Below, piece by piece: positions 1 to 6,281 of a stretch of 24,855 nucleotides of DNA. Positions within the stretch are counted from its first letter, which is position 1. Each line of letters begins with the position of its first letter. Source of the DNA: M3 sp045133615 (GTDB lineage: Bacteria; Bacteroidota; Bacteroidia; Bacteroidales; Muribaculaceae); contig JBGUUQ010000001.1 in assembly GCA_045133615.1 (NCBI GenBank), positions 1 through 24,855 on the forward strand, written 5' to 3'. The notes under the pieces were generated by a model. The model ran no database searches. It had not been told where the DNA came from and saw only the letters and a program-made list of their open reading frames with translations. Both the position numbers and the translations under genes were made by a program.

Positions 1-145
1 ATATAACGTAAATTTTAAAAAAAAAAGAAAACAAAATAACCATCTAATATTCTGTTTAAAGATAAAACGAGCAAACCGACACAAAACCCCCGCGCCCCGC
101 AGCCGGCGCCGGTGCTCTTTATGTTATCGGGCGGTAGTCGCGAGA
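1..145. other. Non-coding stretch downstream of hisB
   Basis: No convincing gene is seen. The left part is very A/T rich. At 99-115 there is a GC-rich imperfect inverted repeat (GCA, bulged G, CCG, loop GCGC, CGG, TGC). On the minus strand it is followed by a G-rich stretch and a short T run near 83-86. It could help end the his transcript, but the stem is short and the T tract weak, so I do not call it a terminator. Confidence 0.4.
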
Positions 146-1291
146 TTACAACACGCCTTTAGTGGATGGGAGGGTGAAGCGGAAGGGGTCGCGACGTACT
201 GCCATTTTGATAGCGCGGGCAAGGCCTTTGAATATGCCTTCGATTTTGTGATGTTCGTTGGTGCCTTCGGCACGAATGAACAGGTTCATGCGAGCACTGT
301 CGCTAAGGCTCTTGAAGAAATGGAGGAACATTTCGGTGGGCATCTCGCCGATGCGTTCGCGATGAAATTCGGCATCCCAAACGAGCCATGGGCGTCCGCC
401 GAAATCGATGGCTACGGTGCAAAGGCAGTCGTCCATCGGCAGCACATATCCGTAGCGTTCGATGCCTCGCTTATCGCCGAGAGCCTGACGGATTGCATCG
501 CCGAGGGCAATGGCGGTGTCTTCAATCGTGTGATGCTCATCGACATGAAGGTCACCGTCGACTTTTATCTTCAAGTCCATTCCGGAATGGCGTCCTATCT
601 GCTCAAGCATGTGGTCGAAAAATCCAAGTCCGGTGGAAATATCGCATTTTCCGCAGCCGTCGATGTCGACAGTGATGCCGATACGGGTTTCGGAGGTGTT
701 GCGGGTGACGTGAGCGATGCGTGAGCCTCCCTGAAGATAGTCGGCAATGCGGTCCCACGACGGAGTGACAAGCACGACCGTGTCGGCAAGTCCGGAGTCG
801 GCAATTTCACGAGAGAGGGCATCGGAGGGTTCGCGCAACATGATGGCTTTGGCACCGAGGTTTTGCGCAAGGCGGGCATCGGTGAGGCGGTCGCCAATTA
901 CAAATGAGTCGGCAAGGTTGTAATCGCCCGAAGTGTATTTGCCGAGTAGAGCGGTGCCCGGTTTGCGTGTAGGAGCATTCTCATGCTCGAAAGTGCGGTC
1001 GATGATGATGTCGGAGAAATGCACATCTTCATTTTCGAATGCGCGAAGCATCTTATTGTGAGCGGGCCAAAAGGTGTCTTCGGGGAATGAGTCGGTGCCG
1101 AGTCCATCTTGATTGGTGACCATTACAAGTTGGAAGGGCAATCGGCCGGCAATGAAGCGCATGGCGCGTGTAGCACCGGGAATGAGTTCGAGCTTTTCGA
1201 GAGAATCGACCTGATAGTCGACCGGCGGCTCAACGATGAGAGTTCCGTCGCGGTCGATAAATAGCGCACGGGGACGATTATCGGCTTGCAT
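146..1291 (-). CDS. hisB: Bifunctional histidinol-phosphatase / imidazoleglycerol-phosphate dehydratase HisB
   Basis: Catalyses two steps of cytosolic histidine synthesis: dehydration of imidazole glycerol phosphate and dephosphorylation of histidinol phosphate. Numbering is from the ATG at 1291 (381 aa); a GTG two codons upstream (1297) is the alternative start. Residues 1-185 form a HAD phosphatase with nucleophile motif DRDGT (13-17), TN (59-60), RKP lysine (about 110) and GDRLTD (133-138). Residues about 190-381 form the dehydratase with FFDHM (224-228), HHTIED (253-258) and NEHHKIEG (345-352), the metal-binding His-rich motifs. The start overlaps the hisC stop by about 14 nt, so translational coupling is likely. 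It is the last gene of hisG-D-C-B. The zinc-binding Cys/His cluster known from E. coli HisB-N is not present before RKP; from memory, Bacteroidota relatives also lack it. Confidence 0.95.
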   Translation of the reverse strand: MQADNRPRALFIDRDGTLIVEPPVDYQVDSLEKLELIPGATRAMRFIAGRLPFQLVMVTNQDGLGTDSFPEDTFWPAHNKMLRAFENEDVHFSDIIIDRTFEHENAPTRKPGTALLGKYTSGDYNLADSFVIGDRLTDARLAQNLGAKAIMLREPSDALSREIADSGLADTVVLVTPSWDRIADYLQGGSRIAHVTRNTSETRIGITVDIDGCGKCDISTGLGFFDHMLEQIGRHSGMDLKIKVDGDLHVDEHHTIEDTAIALGDAIRQALGDKRGIERYGYVLPMDDCLCTVAIDFGGRPWLVWDAEFHRERIGEMPTEMFLHFFKSLSDSARMNLFIRAEGTNEHHKIEGIFKGLARAIKMAVRRDPFRFTLPSTKGVL

Positions 1292-2321
1292 ATTCACGTA
1301 GTTTTTCGATTAATAAACTGTCCTCCTCTTCCGTACCGACGGTGATACGCAAACAACCGGCGCACATGTGGACACGATGACGGTTGCGCACAATCACACC
1401 TTCGTCGCGCAGATAAGCATAGATGGCTGATGCGTCGGAAACTTCGACAAGAATGAAATTGGCATCGGAGGGATATATTTTCTTCACGACAGGAATATCG
1501 GCGAGCTGCGCAGCGAGACGATTGCGTGCATCGATGAGTTCGCGGGTTACGGCTTCGACGTGAGCGGCATCATCAAGCACTGACAGAGCCTGACGCTGAG
1601 TCAACTCGTTGATGTTGTAGGGATATTTCACCTTATTGTAGATGTCGATGATTTCAGTCGACGCATAGGCTATGCCGAGACGCATTGCAGCCGAAGCCCA
1701 AGCTTTGGAGAATGTCTGCATCACAATCATGCGGGGAAATTCGTCAAGAAACTGCACCATCGAACCGAGTGGAGAGAAATCGATATAGGCTTCGTCGATG
1801 ACAGTGATGCCGGGAAACCGTGAGCACACTTCGCGCAACTGCTCAAGAGGGAACGCATTGGCGGTAGGATTGTTGGGGGAACATATCCATATCACTTTGG
1901 TATTCTCATCGACGGCATCAAGCAGAGCATCGACATCGAGCGAAAATCCTTCGCCAAGCGACACAGTGCGATATTCCACATCATTGATGTCGGCACAAAC
2001 CTGATACATACCATATGTGGGCTCGATGGCCACTACGTTGTCGACACCGGGGCGGCAAAATACACGGTAAGCAAGGTCGATACACTCATCGGAACCCACA
2101 CCGAGAAATATGCGTTCGGGTGCTACGTTGCGATATGCGCCCAAACGGCGTTTCACTTCCCATTGCAACGGGTCGGGATAACGATTGAGACCTGAAATGC
2201 GCGAGTTTTCGTTGGCATCGAGCCAAGCGCGAGCCTCACCGGTAAATTCGTTACGCGCACAGGTGTAGGGGGTAAGGTTCCAAATATTCGGGCGAACAAG
2301 TTCTTTCAGAGTCATAATCAT
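1278..2321 (-). CDS. hisC: Histidinol-phosphate aminotransferase HisC
   Basis: PLP-dependent class I/II aminotransferase that converts imidazole acetol phosphate to histidinol phosphate using glutamate. I start at the ATG at 2321 because it overlaps the hisD TGA in an ATGA arrangement. A TTG three codons upstream and an ATG two codons downstream are alternatives. In the resulting 347-aa protein the fold-type I landmarks are SPNNP (148-152), the cofactor Asp in VIDEAYIDF (D176), the Schiff-base Lys in TFSKAWASAAMRLG (K206) with the Arg eight residues on, and the substrate-carboxylate Arg in CLRITVG (R325). Length is normal for the family. Third gene of the his operon, coupled to both neighbours. 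Confidence 0.95.
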   Translation of the reverse strand: MIMTLKELVRPNIWNLTPYTCARNEFTGEARAWLDANENSRISGLNRYPDPLQWEVKRRLGAYRNVAPERIFLGVGSDECIDLAYRVFCRPGVDNVVAIEPTYGMYQVCADINDVEYRTVSLGEGFSLDVDALLDAVDENTKVIWICSPNNPTANAFPLEQLREVCSRFPGITVIDEAYIDFSPLGSMVQFLDEFPRMIVMQTFSKAWASAAMRLGIAYASTEIIDIYNKVKYPYNINELTQRQALSVLDDAAHVEAVTRELIDARNRLAAQLADIPVVKKIYPSDANFILVEVSDASAIYAYLRDEGVIVRNRHRVHMCAGCLRITVGTEEEDSLLIEKLREYASR

Positions 2322-3613
2322 GATTTGCAATTGATAGCCTCAAGGCGAAGAGTCATTGCCATCTTATGAGCATGGAGGTCTTCGGCTTCAGCCATTAATT
2401 CGACAATATTTCCAATCGAGCGAACACCGTCGGGGGTGAGCTCCTGAAATGTGATTTTCTTTGTAAAACTATCGAGATTCACCCCGCTATATGCCTTTGC
2501 ATATCCCGAAGTGGGGAGAGTGTGGTTGGTTCCTGATGCGTAGTCACCGGCACTCTCAGGGGATAAGGGTCCCATGAACACCGAGCCGGCGTTGCGTACA
2601 CGACCACTCAATTCACGATAGTCGGCATGATTGATGATGAGATGCTCAGGAGCGTAAGCATTGGAGAAATCCATGACTTCATCGAGGTCGTTGAGCAATA
2701 TGATGCGGCTGTGAGAGAGCGATTTAAGCATCATTTCGCGACGCGGCATCAATGCGAGAAGTCGCTCGATTTCGGCGTCCACTTTGTCGACAAGAGATTC
2801 GGAAGTGGTGAGCAAAATCGACTGACTATCGGGACCGTGTTCGGCTTGCGAAAGGAAATCAGCTGCCACAAACGCCGGAGAAGCAGATTCATCGGCAATC
2901 ACAAGCACTTCCGAAGGCCCGGCCGGCATGTCAATAGCCACTGCATTCACGCTTACCTGCTGCTTTGCTTCCATAACGAATCGGTTGCCGGGTCCGAATA
3001 TCTTACATACGGGGGGAACGGTTTCCGTTCCGTATGCCATGGCGGCAATGGCTTGCGCACCGCCGGTCTTGAAGATGCGGTGTACTCCCGAAATATGAGC
3101 TGCGTAAAGGATTGCCGGATGCACTTTGCCGTCTTTTCCGGCGGGAGTGCAAAGCACAATCTCTTCACATCCGGCAATACGAGCCGGAATAGCAAGCATC
3201 AATACGGTAGAAAAGAGCGGTGAATTTCCGCCGGGAATATACAGTCCGACACGCGAGATGGCAACGGCTCGCTGCGTGCAATTGATGCCCGGAGCGGTCT
3301 CGACAACCACGGGACGCATCTTTTGTGCCGTATGGAAACAAGCAATATTGGAAGCGGCACTTTCGATGGCTTCACGCAATTCGGGAGCCACTAATCGGGA
3401 TGCTTCGGCGATTTCGGCAGCCGTCACTTCCAATGAATCGAGTTCGGCTCCGGTGAAGCGCTTTTCGTAATCACGAAGGGCATTATCGCCATCGCGACGT
3501 ACGGTAGATATGATGTCGGCAACGATTTCTTTGACCTCTTGAGCCGAATCGGCAAGAGCGCGCCGGGTCAATGCCGGCCATTGCGAGCGATGCGGGTAGC
3601 GAATGATTTCCAT
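2318..3613 (-). CDS. hisD: Histidinol dehydrogenase HisD
   Basis: Zinc enzyme that oxidises L-histidinol to L-histidine in two NAD-dependent steps, the last steps of the pathway. The 431-aa length is typical and full. Known zinc ligands are recognisable: Q256 and H259 in SQAEHG, D357 in AGDYASGTNH, and H416 in LHAHKMAM. The catalytic pair E323-H324 lies in APEHLI. The glycine-rich segment PGGNSPLFSTV (127-137) and the TGGAQAIAA stretch (about 183-191) are characteristic. Starts with ATG 13 nt after the hisG stop and ends in an ATGA overlap with hisC. No frameshift or missing residue seen. Confidence 0.97.
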   Translation of the reverse strand: MEIIRYPHRSQWPALTRRALADSAQEVKEIVADIISTVRRDGDNALRDYEKRFTGAELDSLEVTAAEIAEASRLVAPELREAIESAASNIACFHTAQKMRPVVVETAPGINCTQRAVAISRVGLYIPGGNSPLFSTVLMLAIPARIAGCEEIVLCTPAGKDGKVHPAILYAAHISGVHRIFKTGGAQAIAAMAYGTETVPPVCKIFGPGNRFVMEAKQQVSVNAVAIDMPAGPSEVLVIADESASPAFVAADFLSQAEHGPDSQSILLTTSESLVDKVDAEIERLLALMPRREMMLKSLSHSRIILLNDLDEVMDFSNAYAPEHLIINHADYRELSGRVRNAGSVFMGPLSPESAGDYASGTNHTLPTSGYAKAYSGVNLDSFTKKITFQELTPDGVRSIGNIVELMAEAEDLHAHKMAMTLRLEAINCKS

Positions 3614-3626
3614 AACGCAATGATGA

Positions 3627-4493
3627 TTAAAGTATCATTTTTTCGATGTCGAGGACGAGGATGCCTTCTGCTCCGGCTGCTTTGAGCTTTCCTATGATTT
3701 CCCAGAAATATTTTTCCTGAAGCACTGTGTGAACAGAGCACCAATCGGCGTTGGCAAGCGGGAGCACAGTGGGGCTCTTGATGCCTGGCAATACTTCAAG
3801 CACTTCGTCGAGTTTTTCGCGAGGAACGTTCATCAAAATATATTTCTTGGAATCAGCCGCCTGCACAGCTTCGACACGGAACAAAAGTTCGTCGAGGATT
3901 GCTTGCTTCTCTTTTGAGAGCTTGTGTTTTGCAGAGCCGATAAGCACGGCTTGAGATGCAAGCACGCTTTCCACTTCCACGAGATTGTTGCTCACGAGAG
4001 TGCTGCCCGACGATACGATGTCGAAAATAGCGTCGGCAAGCCCGATGCCGGGAGCAATTTCCACCGAACCGGTGATGACATGTATATCGGCCTTGATGCC
4101 GTTCTCTTTAAGGAATTTAGAGAGAATGACGGGATAAGAAGTGGCAATCTTACGATTATTGAACCAAGAAAGGCCCTGATAATCGATGTGCTGGGGGATA
4201 GCGAGCGACAAACGGCATTTGCTGAAACCGAGCTCTTTAAGCACTTCGGTGTCTTTCTCCTTTTCAAGCACTTCGTTCAATCCCACAATACCAATATCTG
4301 CGATACCGGAAGCCACCGAATCAGGAATATCGTCGTCGCGAAGGAAAAGCAATTCTACCGGGAAGTTGCGTGAGGGCACGAGCAGTGTGCGTTTCACAGC
4401 AGTGAGTTTGATACCGGCTTCGCCAAGAAGTTCCATCGTTTCATCATAGAGGCGGCCTTTGCTTTGCACCGCGATTCTGAGTCTTGTTTCCAT
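3627..4493 (-). CDS. hisG: ATP phosphoribosyltransferase HisG (long form)
   Basis: First and committed step of histidine synthesis: joins ATP and PRPP to give phosphoribosyl-ATP. I place the start at the ATG at 4493 (METRLRIAVQSKGRL), giving 288 aa. An in-frame extension upstream to 4598 would run through the attenuator hairpin and use a TTG start, so I reject it. Residues 1-210 are the catalytic domain, with the PRPP-binding loop DAIFDIVSSGSTL (154-166). Residues about 211-288 match the C-terminal regulatory (ACT-like) domain of long-form HisG, which normally mediates histidine feedback inhibition and makes HisZ unnecessary. Promoter-proximal gene of hisG-D-C-B, preceded by a His-rich leader peptide and terminator, so both enzyme and transcription probably respond to histidine. 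Confidence 0.96.
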   Translation of the reverse strand: METRLRIAVQSKGRLYDETMELLGEAGIKLTAVKRTLLVPSRNFPVELLFLRDDDIPDSVASGIADIGIVGLNEVLEKEKDTEVLKELGFSKCRLSLAIPQHIDYQGLSWFNNRKIATSYPVILSKFLKENGIKADIHVITGSVEIAPGIGLADAIFDIVSSGSTLVSNNLVEVESVLASQAVLIGSAKHKLSKEKQAILDELLFRVEAVQAADSKKYILMNVPREKLDEVLEVLPGIKSPTVLPLANADWCSVHTVLQEKYFWEIIGKLKAAGAEGILVLDIEKMIL

Positions 4494-4523
4494 AAGTGAT
4501 ATATATGTTTTGATTATTGTATT

Positions 4524-4567
4524 AAAATTAAAAATGCCGTCATCCTTTCTCGTTAAAGGAAGCCGGC
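4524..4567 (-). terminator. Attenuator terminator of the his operon
   Basis: On the minus strand the arm GCCGGCTTCCTTT (4567-4555) pairs with AAAGGATGACGGC (4548-4536) across a six-base loop. The pairing is 11 of 13, with a G-A and a T-T mismatch. It is followed directly by ATTTTT and then AATTTT (4535-4524). This is an intrinsic terminator placed 31 nt before the hisG start, where it would cut the transcript short when histidine is plentiful. The 5' arm is shared with the antiterminator. Confidence 0.75.
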
Positions 4568-4616
4568 GCATTGTGACGTAGTAGCTATCGGTACACAACC
4601 ATCTATCCGCTTCCTT
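4556..4616 (-). promoter_or_regulatory. Antiterminator of the his leader RNA
   Basis: The minus-strand segment AAGGAAGC (4616-4609), directly after the leader stop codon, is an exact complement of GCTTCCTT (4563-4556). The pairing may extend by two G-C pairs around a bulged G. GCTTCCTT is also the 5' arm of the terminator, so the two hairpins exclude each other. A ribosome stalled on the His codons (4629-4646) would leave 4616-4609 free and favour the antiterminator. A ribosome at the leader stop (4617-4619) would cover it and favour termination. Confidence 0.7.
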
Positions 4617-4667
4617 CTACAAGAAGAGGTGGTGATGGTGTAGATGACGAATAGCTGAAATTTCCAT
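4617..4667 (-). CDS. hisL: His operon leader peptide (five His codons)
   Basis: A 16-residue reading frame on the minus strand: MEISAIRHLHHHHLFL, ending in TAG. His codons are residue 8 and residues 10-13 (CAT, CTA, CAC, CAT, CAC, CAC), i.e. five of six consecutive codons. It lies between the proposed his promoter and hisG, and is followed at once by the antiterminator strand and then a terminator. This is the canonical layout of a his leader peptide as in enterobacteria, although the sequence is not alignable with theirs. The peptide's function is its translation, as a gauge of charged tRNA-His. Its small size explains why gene finders would miss it. Confidence 0.82.
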   Translation of the reverse strand: MEISAIRHLHHHHLFL

Positions 4668-4698
4668 CTTGTGAATCTTTGATTTACGTTTTGTGCCA

Positions 4699-4733
4699 CA
4701 AAAATACAAAAAATATTGTAAAGTGTAGACAAA
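4699..4733 (-). promoter_or_regulatory. Probable his operon promoter
   Basis: On the minus strand, TATTTTTG (4706-4699) matches the Bacteroidota primary-sigma -7 element TAnnTTTG, and a TTTG at 4733-4730 would be the -33 element. The spacing is 23, slightly longer than the usual 19-21, so the -33 call is the weaker part. Transcription would start near 4693, giving a short lead to the his leader peptide ATG at 4667. Confidence 0.5.
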
Positions 4734-4828
4734 TCACTCAAAATTTTACAAAAATGTAATCAAATTCGTAAAAATCAAAGCAGAGAATGGGATAAATGAA
4801 ATTTTTTTGCAGGAAAATTGAATAAAAA

Positions 4829-4860
4829 TTTGGTCAGTATAAAAATAGTGCATATATTTG
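4829..4860 (+). promoter_or_regulatory. trp operon promoter (TTTG / TAnnTTTG)
   Basis: TTTG at 4829-4832 and TATATTTG at 4853-4860 with 20 bases between them match the Bacteroidota -33/-7 consensus exactly. The start of transcription would be near 4866, about 13 nt before the leader peptide ATG. It faces away from the his promoter, with roughly 95 bases between the two -33 boxes. Confidence 0.8.
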
Positions 4861-4878
4861 CAGCACAAAACAAGCAAA

Positions 4879-4974
4879 ATGGCATATTTATACAATAATA
4901 GCAATTTCTGGTGGCGCCACGATAACTACAATCGATGGCACCGATGCTCGTGTATAAATGTCACAACAAAATAG
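4879..4974 (+). CDS. trpL: trp operon leader peptide (three Trp codons)
   Basis: A 31-residue frame that starts MAYLYNNSNFWWRH, with Trp at residues 11, 12 and 20, and stops at TAG 4972-4974. Three Trp in 31 codons contrasts with four in the roughly 2,100 residues of the seven Trp enzymes downstream. The frame lies between an exact-consensus promoter and a perfect terminator. The tandem TGG TGG (4909-4914) lies before the first hairpin strand, and the third TGG (4936-4938) lies inside the antiterminator strand. This fits the layout described for the Bacteroid-trp leader motif. The role is ribosome stalling when charged tRNA-Trp is scarce. Confidence 0.88.
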   Translation: MAYLYNNSNFWWRHDNYNRWHRCSCINVTTK

Positions 4975-5013
4975 CAAGCATTTTTCATACTTTACTTTTA
5001 AGTGCTGTCGATT
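4916..5013 (+). promoter_or_regulatory. Alternative hairpins of the trp leader (1:2 and 2:3)
   Basis: Strand 1 (4916-4923, GCCACGAT) can pair with strand 2 (4931-4939) through eight base pairs with one bulged A at 4935. Strand 2 (4930-4941, AATCGATGGCAC) can instead pair with strand 3 (5002-5013, GTGCTGTCGATT) through 12 continuous pairs, two of them G-U. Strand 3 is also the 5' arm of the terminator. A ribosome stalled on the tandem Trp codons would mask strand 1 and leave strand 2 free to form the antiterminator. A ribosome that moves on would cover strand 2 and let the terminator form. Confidence 0.8.
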
Positions 5014-5037
5014 GAAAATCGGCGGCACTTGTTTTTT
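5000..5037 (+). terminator. Attenuator terminator of the trp operon
   Basis: AAGTGCTGTCGAT (5000-5012) pairs with ATCGGCGGCACTT (5018-5030) in a 13-bp stem with two G-U pairs and a five-base loop, followed by six T (5032-5037). It sits 33 nt before trpB and 26 nt after the leader stop. Its 5' arm is the partner of the antiterminator, making it a conditional terminator. Confidence 0.88.
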
Positions 5038-5069
5038 ATACAGCAAACAATAATAAAAACTCAATAACG

Positions 5070-6269
5070 ATGAACAATTACTCTTTTCTTGCCGATGAAT
5101 CGGGATTTTACGGTAGATTCGGCGGTGCATACATTCCGGAGATTCTTTATCAAAATGTGGAAAATCTCAAAAAGGCATTCACGGAAATTGCAGATGACAA
5201 GCAATTCAAACAGGAGTTTGACACGCTGATGCGCGACTATGTGGGGCGTCCGTCGCCGCTCTACCGAGCCGACCGATTGAGCAAGCACTATGGCACTAAC
5301 ATATATCTGAAGCGAGAGGACCTCAACCACACCGGTGCACACAAAATCAATAATGCAGTAGGCTCTGTGTTGCTTGCCAAACGAATGGGGAAAACGCGCA
5401 TCATTGCCGAAACGGGGGCAGGACAGCATGGTGTGGCTACTACTACCGTATGCGCTTTGATGGGGCTGAAATGCGTGGTGTATATGGGAGCCACCGATGT
5501 AGCCCGCCAACAGCCGAATGTGGAACGCATGAAGATGCTCGGAGCGGAAGTGGTGGCGGTAAGAAGCGGCAACCAAACGCTTAAAGATGCCACCAACGAA
5601 GCTATTCGCGACTGGTGCTGCAATCCGGTCGATACGTTCTACGTAATCGGGTCCACGGTAGGGCCTCACCCCTACCCGTCGATGGTGGCTAAATTTCAAT
5701 CGATAATATCGGAAGAGATAAAGCAGCAACTAAAGGCTCATATAGGTCGAGAAAATCCCGACTACGTGATTGCATGCGTAGGGGGAGGGAGCAATGCAGC
5801 CGGAGCCTTCTACCATTTCATCGACAATCCGGAGGTGAAACTAATCGCAGCGGAGGCTGGAGGCAAAGGTGTAGACACCGACATGAGCGCAGCAACCATC
5901 AAGCTCGGACGCGAAGGCATAATTCACGGTTCGCGCACATTGGTGATGCAAACACCCGACGGCCAAATCGTTGAGCCTTATTCAATCTCAGCCGGATTAG
6001 ACTATCCGGGCATCGGACCGCTGCATGCGCATCTCGCCACCACCGGTCGCAGCGAGGTCTTCGCCATCAACGACGATGAGGCATTGCGTGCCGCCTACCG
6101 ACTTACGTCGCTCGAAGGAATCATCCCGGCATTGGAGAGTTCGCATGCGCTGGGTGTGCTCGACCGTAAACGTTTTTCGCCCGACGACGTTGTTGTAATA
6201 AATCTATCGGGGCGTGGAGACAAGGACATTGCCACCTATCTCGCTTATCGTGATAAAATCAATCTATAA
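5070..6269 (+). CDS. trpB: Tryptophan synthase beta chain TrpB
   Basis: Condenses indole with L-serine to give tryptophan; partner of TrpA in the alpha2-beta2 complex. It is 399 aa, normal length for the TrpB1 type. Landmarks: PLP Lys K92 in HTGAHKINNA, the catalytic Glu in AETGAGQHG (E114), the PLP phosphate loop GGGSNAAG (238-245), and the C-terminal SGRGDKD (380-386). First structural gene of trpB-E-G-D-C-F-A, the usual Bacteroidota order in which trpB opens and trpA closes the operon. It has a single Trp residue. Expression is probably set by the attenuator just upstream. The gap to trpE is 12 nt. Confidence 0.98.
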   Translation: MNNYSFLADESGFYGRFGGAYIPEILYQNVENLKKAFTEIADDKQFKQEFDTLMRDYVGRPSPLYRADRLSKHYGTNIYLKREDLNHTGAHKINNAVGSVLLAKRMGKTRIIAETGAGQHGVATTTVCALMGLKCVVYMGATDVARQQPNVERMKMLGAEVVAVRSGNQTLKDATNEAIRDWCCNPVDTFYVIGSTVGPHPYPSMVAKFQSIISEEIKQQLKAHIGRENPDYVIACVGGGSNAAGAFYHFIDNPEVKLIAAEAGGKGVDTDMSAATIKLGREGIIHGSRTLVMQTPDGQIVEPYSISAGLDYPGIGPLHAHLATTGRSEVFAINDDEALRAAYRLTSLEGIIPALESSHALGVLDRKRFSPDDVVVINLSGRGDKDIATYLAYRDKINL

Positions 6270-6281
6270 AATAAAGTCATT

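Noticed and set aside
99..115. GC-rich inverted repeat as his operon terminator
   Set aside because: Only six pairs with a bulge, and no proper T tract close to the stem on the minus strand.
248..724. 158-codon open frame on the plus strand opposite hisB
   Set aside because: It mirrors the dehydratase half of hisB, whose protein motifs are unmistakable; the opposite frame has no recognisable domain.
2627..3223. 198-codon frame opposite hisD
   Set aside because: Lies wholly antisense to an intact hisD; composition looks like a reverse-complement shadow.
4494..4598. N-terminal extension of hisG to a TTG at 4598
   Set aside because: It would translate the terminator hairpin and T tract; the ATG at 4493 gives the normal HisG N-terminus and length.
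4912..4919. Palindrome TGGCGCCA as a protein-binding operator
   Set aside because: It lies inside the trp leader peptide and is explained by the tandem Trp codon and the 1:2 hairpin; eight bases are too few to call an operator.
5061..5729. 222-codon frame antisense to trpB
   Set aside because: Overlaps the fully conserved trpB; no motif or promoter of its own.
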